Shown here: positions 8,356-14,866 of the stretch, in pieces | Layout: every line of letters starts with the position of its first letter | Numbering within the stretch: the stretch's first letter is position 1 | From: a virus | IMG/VR virus record: IMGVR_UViG_3300049215_000274 | Location: 1-20,534 of that record | DNA: 20,534 bases | Reading direction: 5' to 3' (one strand) | Translations under genes and position numbers: made by a program | The notes under the pieces: generated by a model | Told to the model about the DNA's origin: nothing | What the model saw: only the letters and a program-made list of their open reading frames with translations | Database searches by the model: none

Positions 8356-8813
8356 TCAATCCTGGGGCGTTTCGGCTTCAATGATTTTATGAGCCGTTCG
8401 GAGAGCTATAAGCAGTTGCGGAAAGGTCAGGCGGAAAACGCTCAACCCACCGCCATAAAACCGCGCTAGCTCGAAGTATCTTCGGATGAGTTCGTCTGGG
8501 TCTGCCCCAACCCGCGAAAAAAACCAGCCACAACCCCAACCGCCTTCATCATGTCGATGGGAGCCATCTGTTTCACCGTCGAAAGAGGGACATCGGCCAA
8601 TCGGACGATATATTGTCCGGTTATGGCGAAGTCGAAGTGCGTGTGCCCCTGCATATCGGGAGCGAAATTCGGTGACCCAATCTCGAGAAGATCCTCGCCA
8701 CTCGGATACCGGAATTCGAGATAGGTGATTTCCTTTCCGTGTGCCTTTATCGGTTTCTCAAGCGGAAGCTTGATCTTGTCCCCCAACCTCATTTTTTCCC
8801 CCGGTTTGGTCAT
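8356..8813 (-). CDS. Tail assembly chaperone, long frameshift product (E+E' type)
   Basis: This 152-residue product is predicted to arise from the same start as the 115-residue chaperone. The ribosome reads 99 codons to F99, slips back one base on the T-TTT-TTT run at 8517-8523, and reads 53 more codons to TGA at 8356-8358. The extension begins SRVGADPDELIRRYFELARF and continues YGGGLSVFRLTFPQLLIAL. It is protein-like, stays open for 53 codons and ends 3 nt before the tape measure start. P2, lambda and Mu relatives use such a -1 shift to make a minor extended chaperone that binds the tape measure protein during tail assembly. The zero frame stops earlier, at 8466. The signal is seen directly; slippage efficiency is unknown. 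Confidence 0.85.
8466..8813 (-). CDS. Tail assembly chaperone, short zero-frame product (Mu gp41 / P2 gpE type)
   Basis: This 115-residue protein is the major product of the chaperone gene. It keeps the tape measure protein soluble while the tube polymerises around it and is not expected in the virion. The pattern is that of the P2 gpE/Mu gp41 family: a short strand-rich N-terminus (KIKLPLEKPIKAHGKEITYLEFRYPSGEDLLEIG) followed by a helical half (VRLADVPLSTVKQMAPIDMMKAVGVVAGFFRGL). The last 16 residues after the slippery run are Gln/Ser/Asn-rich with no visible fold. That suits a region whose bases also encode the -1 extension. The ATG overlaps the stop of the tail tube gene by 1 nt. Confidence 0.9.
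   Translation of the reverse strand: MTKPGEKMRLGDKIKLPLEKPIKAHGKEITYLEFRYPSGEDLLEIGSPNFAPDMQGHTHFDFAITGQYIVRLADVPLSTVKQMAPIDMMKAVGVVAGFFRGLGQTQTNSSEDTSS
8517..8523 (-). promoter_or_regulatory. Programmed -1 frameshift slippery heptamer (T TTT TTT)
   Basis: On the mRNA strand the sequence GGT TTT TTT CGC is in the zero frame, giving a perfect X-XXY-YYZ heptamer (T TTT TTT) on which both Phe tRNAs can re-pair after a one-base slip. P2 uses the close variant T TTT TTG at the equivalent place. A small downstream hairpin is possible: TTGGG (8510-8506) pairs with CCCAG (8500-8496), but it is weak and starts only about 6 nt after the run. Confidence 0.8.
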
Positions 8814-9181
8814 TAGACGACCAGCTCCTGCATATCGATGCCGCGGAATTCGACATCATAGCTGCCCTCTTCCGTGTTCACGCTGACCTCGCCTTCCAGC
8901 CAGGCGCTGGACAGGATCCATGTCTTGCCGTTGTTGCACTCCAGCGTGATGTTGCTGTCTTCCAGGTCCTGCAGCTGCTGGACCGAGACACCACCCAGAT
9001 CGGTGATGGTCATTTTGAAGCCGGGCGCCAGCGGCATTTCGGAAAAGCCGTGCACGCTGTCCTGCCCGGTGATGGCGGTTTTCTTCGAGGTCATGGGCAT
9101 GACTTCCGCCTTGCCCTTGAGGGTCCACTGGGCCCCATCGATCTTCAAATAGGCGGTACCGCCGACGCGCTGTGCAGCCAT
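8813..9181 (-). CDS. Tail tube protein (Mu gpM family)
   Basis: This 122-residue protein forms the inner tube of the contractile tail. The family pattern is clear: VGGTAYLKIDGAQWTLKGKAEVMPMTSKKTAITGQDSVHGFSEMPLAPGFKMTITDLGGVSVQQLQDLEDSNITLECNNGKTW, then a C-terminal strand pair ending VEFRGIDMQELVV. Length is close to Mu gpM. The ATG has an AGGAG ribosome site at 9 nt and lies 38 nt after the sheath stop. Sheath directly followed by tube is universal in Mu- and P2-type tails, and the chaperone gene follows directly. Confidence 0.94.
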   Translation of the reverse strand: MAAQRVGGTAYLKIDGAQWTLKGKAEVMPMTSKKTAITGQDSVHGFSEMPLAPGFKMTITDLGGVSVQQLQDLEDSNITLECNNGKTWILSSAWLEGEVSVNTEEGSYDVEFRGIDMQELVV

Positions 9182-9219
9182 GGCTTAAAGCTCCTGCGAT
9201 AGTTGGATGGGTGGGACGC

Positions 9220-10779
9220 TTACTGCTGCGCGGCTTGCGCGGAGGCGTCGGAAAGGAAGAAGTTGACCAGCACGGCCAAAACGCGCAGGCCGCTGACCAG
9301 GATGGGGTCGAGCAGCATGTCGACACGGCTGGCATCGTTGGCGTTGCGCTGCACGATCAGGCCTGCGGCGAAGGTCTTGGTGTCTTCCACCAGGCCGGCC
9401 TGGACCTGCCGGGCATAGGTGGCGATGCAGACACCCTTGATGCCATTGGGCGTGGTGATGGGCTGATCGGCCTGGCCCTTCGTGAAGGTCGTTCCGGCGC
9501 CAAAGCTGACGCCATCATCGGCCAGCTTGGCGCGCGGAAAGGCGATGCCCAGCGCGTCCTTCTGCTGCCGAATGAACGTCATCAGGCTGTAGAGGGTTTC
9601 GGTGTCCAGCAGGGACAGATCGGAGACGCCGGCCGGGTTCTTCTGATAGGTGGTGACCGCGCGCTTGATGGTGCAGGTGCCGTCGGCATTGTAGCCCATC
9701 AGCGCCATGCCGCTGGACAGCAGCGTGTTCTGGGTCGCCCAGGTATAGCGGCCGGTCTTCGGCGGCGCCAAAAGACCGGGAACGTTCAGGGTCTGCAGCG
9801 GGCGCGCCGGATCGGCACGCAGACTGTCGGCCGCGGCACCCATATAGGCGGCCGCGACATCCCAGGGCGCGGGCGGCGAGGGCTCATAGGACACGCAGGT
9901 GACGTGGGGGTCATTGCGGGTGATGCCGAAGGCGATGTTGGTGGCGCCGGTTGCGTCCGCATCCATCTTTGCCGACCAGACATGGCCATAGTCCTGCCGG
10001 TTGTAGGACCAGCGGCCGGTATCGTTGGCCATCAAGGTCTTCATGGCGTTGAGCTGGGTCGCCGTCGACCACGGAATGGCGATGAAATCATAGTTGGTAT
10101 CGCCAAGGATCGCGTCCAGGCCGGTGAGATCGGGATCGGTGGCGCCGGCCGCCATGGCGGTGACGGCGGCCGTGATGCCGGCGGGCGTGGCTTCACCACC
10201 CTGGGCGCCGAAATAGTTGAGGCGGATGTCGATGCTATTGCCCTGCGTTCCCTTGTTCTTGGCCGTCAGGTTCACCTGGGCCTGGATGACACCGTCCACC
10301 GCGGCCGTGACCGGCAAGGTGACGCCATTCGGACTTGCCCAGGCCGTGATGGCTGCCACCACGGCGGTGGCGAGCTGGGCCGCGGTCATGCCCGCGGTCA
10401 CGGCCACCGGTACCGCGCGGCCGGCGATGTAAAGCGCGAGGCTTCCAGCGGCCGTGGCAGGACCGGTGAACAGGATCTGACCAGCCGCCGCGGCCGCGCC
10501 GCCAGCGTCGGCCAGCGGGAGGACATAGAGCGCGCCATTCGGATCGGCGGCGAAATATTTCTCCACCATCGCAGCGGCGATCGAGCCAGCACCGAAGAGC
10601 GCGACGGCCTGGGCGACATTGGGCACCCAGACTGGGACGGCGGGCTGCACGGTAATGGTGTTAGCGATGATAAGCGAGTTCTGCACTTCCAAGCTGCCCG
10701 CGTTCCCGGCGCCAACTTCAAAATAGGAGAAGGGCACCTTGACGTTGGCCGGAATGGTCTTGAAGCCGATGGCGGGCAT
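9220..10779 (-). CDS. Contractile tail sheath protein (Mu gpL family)
   Basis: This 519-residue protein is the sheath subunit whose contraction drives tube penetration. It starts MPAIGFKTIPANVKVPFSYFEV, matching the Mu-type start ('f..iP.n.rvP.fy.E.d'). Residues about 102-188 form the inserted outer domain (ILFTGPATAAGSLALYIAGR... to NLTAKNKGTQGNSIDIRLNY). The C-terminal half is the conserved core: DAILGDTNYDFIAIPWSTATQLNAM, then KRAVTTYQKNPAGVSDLSLLDTETLYSL, and finally DPILVSGLRVLAVLVNFFL. The ATG has a strong AGGAG site at 8 nt. It follows the tail-terminator-like gene by 30 nt and begins the Mu-type tail module. Confidence 0.95.
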   Translation of the reverse strand: MPAIGFKTIPANVKVPFSYFEVGAGNAGSLEVQNSLIIANTITVQPAVPVWVPNVAQAVALFGAGSIAAAMVEKYFAADPNGALYVLPLADAGGAAAAAGQILFTGPATAAGSLALYIAGRAVPVAVTAGMTAAQLATAVVAAITAWASPNGVTLPVTAAVDGVIQAQVNLTAKNKGTQGNSIDIRLNYFGAQGGEATPAGITAAVTAMAAGATDPDLTGLDAILGDTNYDFIAIPWSTATQLNAMKTLMANDTGRWSYNRQDYGHVWSAKMDADATGATNIAFGITRNDPHVTCVSYEPSPPAPWDVAAAYMGAAADSLRADPARPLQTLNVPGLLAPPKTGRYTWATQNTLLSSGMALMGYNADGTCTIKRAVTTYQKNPAGVSDLSLLDTETLYSLMTFIRQQKDALGIAFPRAKLADDGVSFGAGTTFTKGQADQPITTPNGIKGVCIATYARQVQAGLVEDTKTFAAGLIVQRNANDASRVDMLLDPILVSGLRVLAVLVNFFLSDASAQAAQQ

Positions 10780-10809
10780 AGGATCGTCTCCTGTTAGTCG
10801 TGAATTTCG

Positions 10810-11478
10810 CTATTCGGTGGTGATGGTCGCGCCATCTTCGGTCTGAATTTCATCGCCAGCTTCTGTGGCCAGGTTCTGGACCTGCGGTCGCCCGACCGAA
10901 CCGGAAATCTCCGGCCGCCCATCGGGGCCAGAGGTTCGCGGCGCGTCGGGGAACTGGAAGGGCTCCTGGCCGCCGTAGTTGCCGTTGGGATCGAAGATAT
11001 TGACGCTGTCGACGTAGATGTTCATGCCACCGAGGTCGGTGGTGATGGTCGGCTCGAAAATCTCGGTGACCTGGCCCTTGATCTCGATGACGCCAATGAA
11101 GGAATGAAGCTTGGTGTCGATCCCGCGATAATCGGTCTTGGTCTCGACGCTCAGCAGCTTTTCGAACAGCTTTACGAAGGGAATGCCGCCCAAAAGGGCG
11201 TCTTCCACCGTTTCGCAAAGTGCATCGAGGAGCGCTTCCGCCTCGTCTTTTGTCTTGCCCTCTGCAACTACCTCGACGGTGGTCAGGACCGTTGTCTTGA
11301 ACTGCGGCGGCGATCCGCCATCGCCTTCTTTGACATCATCGGTATAAACGACGATCGATGGTGTCTTACCCGATGGGACCGGAGTGTCCTTGCTGCTGGT
11401 CTTCTGCGCTCCCGCCTGCGTGATCGCCGCGGTGAGCAGCTCCAGCGCGGTCGTGCGCACCTGGGCGCGATACAGCAT
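10810..11478 (-). CDS. Tail-terminator-like protein (lambda gpU-like position and pattern)
   Basis: This 222-residue protein probably caps the tail tube/sheath and joins it to the head. The first ~150 residues resemble small tail terminators: an N-terminal helix (MLYRAQVRTTALELLTAAIT), a Pro plus beta strand (TPSIVVYTDDV), a long strand (KTTVLTTVEVVAEG), a helix pair (DEAEALLDALCETVEDALL) and final strands (HSFIGVIEIKGQV). The last ~60 residues are Gly/Pro/Asp-rich and low in complexity (YGGQEPFQFPDAPRTSGPDG and on), an extension I cannot assign. Its ATG overlaps the stop of the gpFII-like gene by 1 nt and the sheath follows. Position and pattern agree, but sequence similarity to named terminators is loose. 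Confidence 0.6.
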   Translation of the reverse strand: MLYRAQVRTTALELLTAAITQAGAQKTSSKDTPVPSGKTPSIVVYTDDVKEGDGGSPPQFKTTVLTTVEVVAEGKTKDEAEALLDALCETVEDALLGGIPFVKLFEKLLSVETKTDYRGIDTKLHSFIGVIEIKGQVTEIFEPTITTDLGGMNIYVDSVNIFDPNGNYGGQEPFQFPDAPRTSGPDGRPEISGSVGRPQVQNLATEAGDEIQTEDGATITTE

Positions 11479-11834
11479 CAGGTGGTCTCATTGAGAAACA
11501 GGCGCATGCAGCCCATCCCATCCGGTTGAGCATCAGCCACCGTGAAAGTGCGCTGCCTCAAATTGTCCTGCAGCTGATCGTCCTGCTGCAGGGTCACGCC
11601 TTGGGGCACGTCGGCCAGGCGAACGGTGATCGCTGGCTTGGTGGTGGAGACAGGTGCGATCGCGCCGCGCCCCACCGCCTGTACTCCGATGCTCGCCCAG
11701 GCCTCGTCATAAATGACATCCAGGGCGAAGGCCTGGCCGCCTTGCGGCGTATAGGTCCACTTGCTGCCGGTCTGGGCCGCGGCGCCGAACAAGCGCATCG
11801 CGGCGCGGTTCGGCGCGTCCAGATCGACGGGCAT
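11478..11834 (-). CDS. Head-tail attachment protein, lambda gpFII-like
   Basis: This 118-residue protein matches lambda gpFII in length (117) and in C-terminal pattern. FALDVIYDEAW corresponds to the 'v.gvfDdp' strand, KPAITVRLADVPQGVTLQQDDQL to 'p.l.vR..dv..l..gD.l', and FTVADAQPDGMGCMRLFL to 'f.V....pDg.G...l.L'. gpFII completes the head vertex so that tails can attach. I chose ATG 11834 rather than the longer frame from 11933, because the extra 33 residues are Arg/Ser-rich shadow coding overlapping the preceding gene. It starts 4 nt after that gene and overlaps the terminator-like gene by 1 nt. The family call is from remembered pattern, not a search. Confidence 0.72.
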   Translation of the reverse strand: MPVDLDAPNRAAMRLFGAAAQTGSKWTYTPQGGQAFALDVIYDEAWASIGVQAVGRGAIAPVSTTKPAITVRLADVPQGVTLQQDDQLQDNLRQRTFTVADAQPDGMGCMRLFLNETT

Positions 11835-11838
11835 GGGC

Positions 11839-12042
11839 CTAGTCTTTCTTGCCGCCTGGCTTTCTGCTGTCCTGCACCGGCTCCTGGATCGGTTTCGGCT
11901 GCTCCAGGCCGGCCTTGCGGAATTCGGCCGCATGGTCGGGGTGGAGCGTCACCTCAGATCCAGGCGCAAAGGGCAGGCCCGTGCCAGGCTTATAGATGGT
12001 CGCGGTGGAGACGAAAGTCTCGTGTTTGGGATCGTCCGGCAT
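11839..12042 (-). CDS. Small head-region protein, second of a tandem related pair (67 aa)
   Basis: This 67-residue protein (MPDDPKHETFVSTATIYKPG...) contains PGSEVTLHPDHAAEFRKAGL, a 'G..v.L....A..f...Gl' pattern common in short phage head-module proteins, and a Lys/Gly/Pro-rich tail ending PGGKKD. The same pattern occurs in the gene just upstream, so the two are probably diverged duplicates. I started it at ATG 12042, 1 nt after the upstream stop, instead of the longer frame from 12162, whose first 40 residues only shadow the upstream gene. Location between capsid and head-tail attachment genes suggests a role in head completion. The function is not known; lambda has FI at this place, but I see no similarity to it. 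Confidence 0.65.
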   Translation of the reverse strand: MPDDPKHETFVSTATIYKPGTGLPFAPGSEVTLHPDHAAEFRKAGLEQPKPIQEPVQDSRKPGGKKD

Positions 12043-12043
12043 G

Positions 12044-12250
12044 TTACTGAGTCGGGGCCTGGAGTTCGACAGGAGCCGTCTCGGCCACGATCTTTCCCAA
12101 TCCCATCTTGGCGAACTTCTCGGCGGCAGGCCTGTTGAGAGAGACCTTCGCGCCTTTCTCATAATGCTCTACCTTGCCGTCCTTGAAGCTGTGGCCAAAG
12201 CGGACCCCGAATTCGAAGTCCACCTTTCCGGCCTTGTCATTCTTTGCCAT
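12044..12250 (-). CDS. Small head-region protein, first of a tandem related pair (68 aa)
   Basis: This 68-residue, Lys-rich protein reads MAKNDKAGKVDFEFGVRFGH, then EHYEKGAKVSLNRPAAEKFAKMGLGKIV. The segment KGAKVSLNRPAAEKFAKMGL aligns without gaps to PGSEVTLHPDHAAEFRKAGL in the next gene. The start has a GAGG site about 5 nt upstream. It lies 58 nt after the capsid stop and 1 nt before the next start. I cannot assign a function; the location among head genes suggests a head completion or accessory role. Confidence 0.68.
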   Translation of the reverse strand: MAKNDKAGKVDFEFGVRFGHSFKDGKVEHYEKGAKVSLNRPAAEKFAKMGLGKIVAETAPVELQAPTQ

Positions 12251-12308
12251 GTCGTCCTCGTCAGTTTTGCGCCCTAAGCGCGATTATCGGCGGAGAAATT
12301 GCTGACTA

Positions 12309-13400
12309 TTACGGGCCAGGATCTTCCGTCACCGCGACCACCTTGCAGAGCATGTTGGGGCGGCGGCACAGGGCCAGCGGATTGGATTGGCTGAGCAGCT
12401 CCACGCCCATGCCATGGTCCAGGACCTTCGGGCTGACGAACACCGGCATGCCCAGCTGATTGAGCATGTTGATGTTGTAGGCCGGCGCATCATAGACCTT
12501 GAAGCTCTCGCGCGTGCCTGTGGGATAGGCATAGCCGACGCCGGCCTCGATGAAGCGCTGCACGCCGCCCATCCCTTGCGTCTGCTGCTGCAGCGGACCG
12601 GTGAGGGCCGAGGTGGGCACCTGCGCGTTATATTCCACGAAGGTGACTGAGCCGAAGGTGAACCGTTTGCGCAGGTCACCCTGGAAACCCGAGGCGGTTG
12701 GGTTCTGCAGGAAGAAGCTCTTGACATTGGGGTGGGCGGTGAGCGCCGAGAAGAACTCGGGCGACACCAGAATTTCCACGCCATCCGACATTTCGCCGTG
12801 CATGTTCAGTTCGATATAGCGCGAGATTTCGTAGGTGAATTCGCGCACGGCGAAGTTGTTGTCGTAGAAATTGAAAGAGAAGACCTGCTGGGTGATGCCG
12901 AAGGTGGCAAACAGGTCATAGAGCAGGCGCAGCTTGCCGTCGTAAATCTGCCCCTTGATGGCGCCCATGCGCAGGAACTCTCGGATCAGATCGTGCTTGA
13001 GCTTGATCTTCTCCAGCCGGCGCGTCATCTCGTCCTGGACGGTCCGACGGCGCTTGACCTGGTTGTCGCCCGGGACGAAGGCGAACTTGTTTTCCAGATC
13101 CTTGGGCGTGATCAAGTCCATATCTGGGAAGTGCGGGATTTTGAAGATTTTGGCCTGCTCTTCATCGCCCGTCGCGGCAACCGGAACGGTACCGCGCGCC
13201 GCCGAGCCCAAAAGTTCGATGAAGCCATCGCGATAATCGATCTCGACCATCGTGCTGTCGTGGCCAATGTCCTCGAAGATGCCCTTGTCGCCGATGAGGC
13301 CCCACTGATTGGGCAGAACATCGATCGCACTGGTCAGACCGAGGGCGGTATAGGGAAAAACAATCGGCGCGAGGGCCGTATTGCCGTTCGGGAAGGTCAT
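12309..13400 (-). CDS. Major capsid protein, lambda gpE family
   Basis: This 363-residue protein builds the icosahedral shell. It follows the lambda gpE family throughout: an N-terminal segment with VFPYTALGLTSAIDVLP, ARGTVPVAATGDEEQAKIFKIPHFPDMDLITPKDLENKFAF, then RRLEKIKLKHDLIREFLRMGAIKGQIYDG. The C-terminal half includes EILVSPEFFSALTAHPNVKSFFLQN, RRFTFGSVTFVEYNA and GVGYAYPTGTRESFKVYDAPA. It ends with NPLALCRRPNMLCKVVAVTE, where the 'nPL....rP...v....' ending is conserved. Length is near that of gpE (341). The ATG has an AGGAG site at 8 nt. It follows the decoration gene directly, the D-E order of lambda. Confidence 0.96.
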   Translation of the reverse strand: MTFPNGNTALAPIVFPYTALGLTSAIDVLPNQWGLIGDKGIFEDIGHDSTMVEIDYRDGFIELLGSAARGTVPVAATGDEEQAKIFKIPHFPDMDLITPKDLENKFAFVPGDNQVKRRRTVQDEMTRRLEKIKLKHDLIREFLRMGAIKGQIYDGKLRLLYDLFATFGITQQVFSFNFYDNNFAVREFTYEISRYIELNMHGEMSDGVEILVSPEFFSALTAHPNVKSFFLQNPTASGFQGDLRKRFTFGSVTFVEYNAQVPTSALTGPLQQQTQGMGGVQRFIEAGVGYAYPTGTRESFKVYDAPAYNINMLNQLGMPVFVSPKVLDHGMGVELLSQSNPLALCRRPNMLCKVVAVTEDPGP

Positions 13401-13456
13401 GAAACTCTCCTGGTTTTTGGTGGATGAACCGCTCGCGCGGGTTAATCAGCGGCGGC

Positions 13457-14152
13457 TCAGCCGTCGGCCTTGGTGATGATGCGAACCACCGCGGCCTGGG
13501 CCAGCGCGGCAGCAATCTGGTTGTTGGTGACGCCATCCTTCCAGAGCAGAGCGCTGGAAAGGACCACACCGTCGCGCACCATGCCCATGGCGTGCACATC
13601 GGTATTGGCGGGGATGAAAACCCGCTCGCCAAGAATGGCGGCGAAGTTCTGGCTGCCGTCAATCGCGGCGGGATCCATGATGACATATTTGCCAGAGCCC
13701 GCGGCATAGCTGACCGGTTGCGTGAAGAAATCCTCCATCACGAAATCGGCCGCGCCATCCGCGATCGTGAACTTGATGCCACCGGTATAGGCGGTGCCGA
13801 CCTTGCCATAGCCGTCCACGGTGCCATCGGGGCGCAACACCACGAAGAAACCGCCATTGGCGGCGACGCCGATGAATTCCACCCGCCAGGTGCCGGCCTG
13901 CGCCAGGGGATCGGCCGCCGGATTGGCGGGCGTGAAGACACCATTGCCGGTGTTGCCAGCGCCGGCCACGGGCGCGCCCACGGTCTGGGCGCCGGTCGTG
14001 ACCTTGCCGAGCACTGTGCCAAGCTCATAGACCGTATCGGCATTGAGGCCGAGCAAGATCAGGTCTTCATAAGAAACGACGGGACCGAGGTCCCATTTCA
14101 CAACCGCGGAAAGCTGGCGCGGCGCATTGATGGTAACGGGAAAAGCGTCCAT
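13457..14152 (-). CDS. Capsid decoration protein, lambda gpD-like, with internal insertion
   Basis: This 231-residue protein should bind the outside of the expanded capsid and stabilise it. Two parts resemble gpD: residues about 35-60 (GLNADTVYELGTVLGKVTTG) and about 150-231 (YVIMDPAAIDGSQNFAAILGERVFIPANTDVHAMGMVRDG...). Between them lies a region of about 80 residues beginning NTGNGVFTPANPAADP and running through TWRVEFIGVAANGGFFVVLRPDG to KFTIADGAADF, a beta-rich module found inserted in decoration proteins of many prophages. Lambda gpD has only 110 residues. The start has a strong AAGGAG site. It lies directly upstream of the major capsid gene, as in lambda. Confidence 0.85.
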   Translation of the reverse strand: MDAFPVTINAPRQLSAVVKWDLGPVVSYEDLILLGLNADTVYELGTVLGKVTTGAQTVGAPVAGAGNTGNGVFTPANPAADPLAQAGTWRVEFIGVAANGGFFVVLRPDGTVDGYGKVGTAYTGGIKFTIADGAADFVMEDFFTQPVSYAAGSGKYVIMDPAAIDGSQNFAAILGERVFIPANTDVHAMGMVRDGVVLSSALLWKDGVTNNQIAAALAQAAVVRIITKADG

Positions 14153-14180
14153 CGCTGGAACTCCTTAGAACGTTGGTATG

Positions 14181-14199
14181 AAAAGCGCGTCCGCCGCGC
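14181..14199 (-). terminator. Possible weak hairpin terminator or attenuator between scaffold and decoration genes
   Basis: On the transcribed strand GCGCG (14199-14195), loop GCGGA and CGCGC (14189-14185) form a five-pair all-GC hairpin, extendable by one G-U pair, followed by TTTT (14184-14181). The stem is short and the T run is only four, so at best it is a partial terminator or an mRNA-stabilising hairpin. It is the only hairpin-plus-T-run I saw between genes. Confidence 0.25.
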
Positions 14200-14206
14200 C
14201 GTGCGG

Positions 14207-14854
14207 TTACTGTTTCTTGCTGGTGGCCTTGGCCCGGTCCTGGGCAGCCGCCAGAAGCTCCTGATCCGGCGACTTCGCGCCCGGCTTGACGCCGCTCTGA
14301 CCAATGTCATAGCGCGGCATTGAGACCAGGGCCTCGGCGAGCGGATTGGTGTCGCTTTCCGGAGCCGTGGCGGACAAGACCTTGATGACCTTGGAGGCCT
14401 TCATGTTGCTGGTGACGTCGAAAGCCAGTTCGCAGGCCAATGGGACACGACCCACGGCATGCTCGCTGGAGAAGATCGCGGCGCAGCGGCGACGCTCCAT
14501 GCGGGTGGCGGCGGCGAGTGCGGCGCCATGGCCAGCAGCCTGCGCCTTCTTCACCTCTTCCTCGTCGCCCTCGGGATCGTCGTCATCGTCATCGTCATCG
14601 TCGTCTTCGCCACGATGGCATTCCTCGTCCGCGGCGGGCGCAGCAACTGCAGGGGCTGGGGCCGCGGGGGTGGCAGCTTCGGCAGCGGGCGCGGCGGCAG
14701 AGGCCGTAGGCGCCTCAGCCGCGGAGGCGGCGGGCGCAGCAGCTTCCGCAGCCGGCGTCGCTTCCGTCGGCGCCGCAGGCTTGCGCGGGATGCTGCTGAG
14801 ATGAAGGAAAGAGGCGGGAGCGGCCGTGGATTTCAGCCGATTGCGAACGGTCAT
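14207..14854 (-). CDS. Probable capsid scaffold protein (lambda Nu3-like role)
   Basis: This 215-residue protein has three parts: a short N-terminus, an Ala/Pro/Glu-rich low-complexity region (about 25-75) followed by ten aspartates (84-93) and an acidic EGDEEE, and a helical C-terminal domain. In that domain, RMERRRCAAIFSSEHAVGRVPLACELAFDVTSNMKASKVIKVLSATAP matches the C-terminal scaffold-like region found after many phage S49 proteases ('R...I..s..a.Gr..lA..lAf.t....e.A...L'). The basic C-terminus (DRAKATSKKQ) would suit binding to capsid subunits. In lambda the scaffold Nu3 is nested in the protease gene; here it is a separate gene starting 12 nt after the protease stop, with an AGGAG site. 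Function is inferred from position and composition. Confidence 0.72.
   Translation of the reverse strand: MTVRNRLKSTAAPASFLHLSSIPRKPAAPTEATPAAEAAAPAASAAEAPTASAAAPAAEAATPAAPAPAVAAPAADEECHRGEDDDDDDDDDDPEGDEEEVKKAQAAGHGAALAAATRMERRRCAAIFSSEHAVGRVPLACELAFDVTSNMKASKVIKVLSATAPESDTNPLAEALVSMPRYDIGQSGVKPGAKSPDQELLAAAQDRAKATSKKQ
14576..14605 (-). repeat. GAC/GAT trinucleotide run encoding ten aspartates
   Basis: Ten consecutive GAC or GAT codons lie inside the scaffold gene, giving a simple trinucleotide tract of 30 bp. Slippage in such tracts changes length in steps of three and leaves the frame intact. Confidence 0.9.
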
Positions 14855-14866
14855 GAGAGACTCCTG

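Noticed and set aside
8359-8516. Separate small gene between chaperone and tape measure
   Set aside because: The -1 frame has no ATG/GTG/TTG with a ribosome site near its beginning that would explain the whole stretch. The slippery heptamer explains it better as a frameshift extension.
9172-10797. Long plus-strand open frame (541 codons) opposite the sheath gene
   Set aside because: It lies wholly antisense to a clearly recognised sheath protein, and its translation is Gly/Arg/His-rich with no domain. Long antisense frames are expected in GC-rich genes.
11835-12162. Longer starts for the gpFII-like gene (11933) and for the 67-aa gene (12162)
   Set aside because: Both extensions overlap the preceding genes by about 100 nt or more and translate to Arg/Ser/Pro-rich shadow sequence. 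Starts at 11834 and 12042 fit the 1-4 nt spacing of the operon.
13427-13443. Hairpin with a GCGA tetraloop between decoration and capsid genes, as terminator
   Set aside because: The stem has a bulge and no T run follows on the transcribed strand, so a terminator is not supported. An mRNA-stability role cannot be excluded.
14576-14605. Short repeated GTC/ATC units as a CRISPR or functional tandem array
   Set aside because: They are simply GAC/GAT codons of an aspartate run inside a coding frame, with no spacers.
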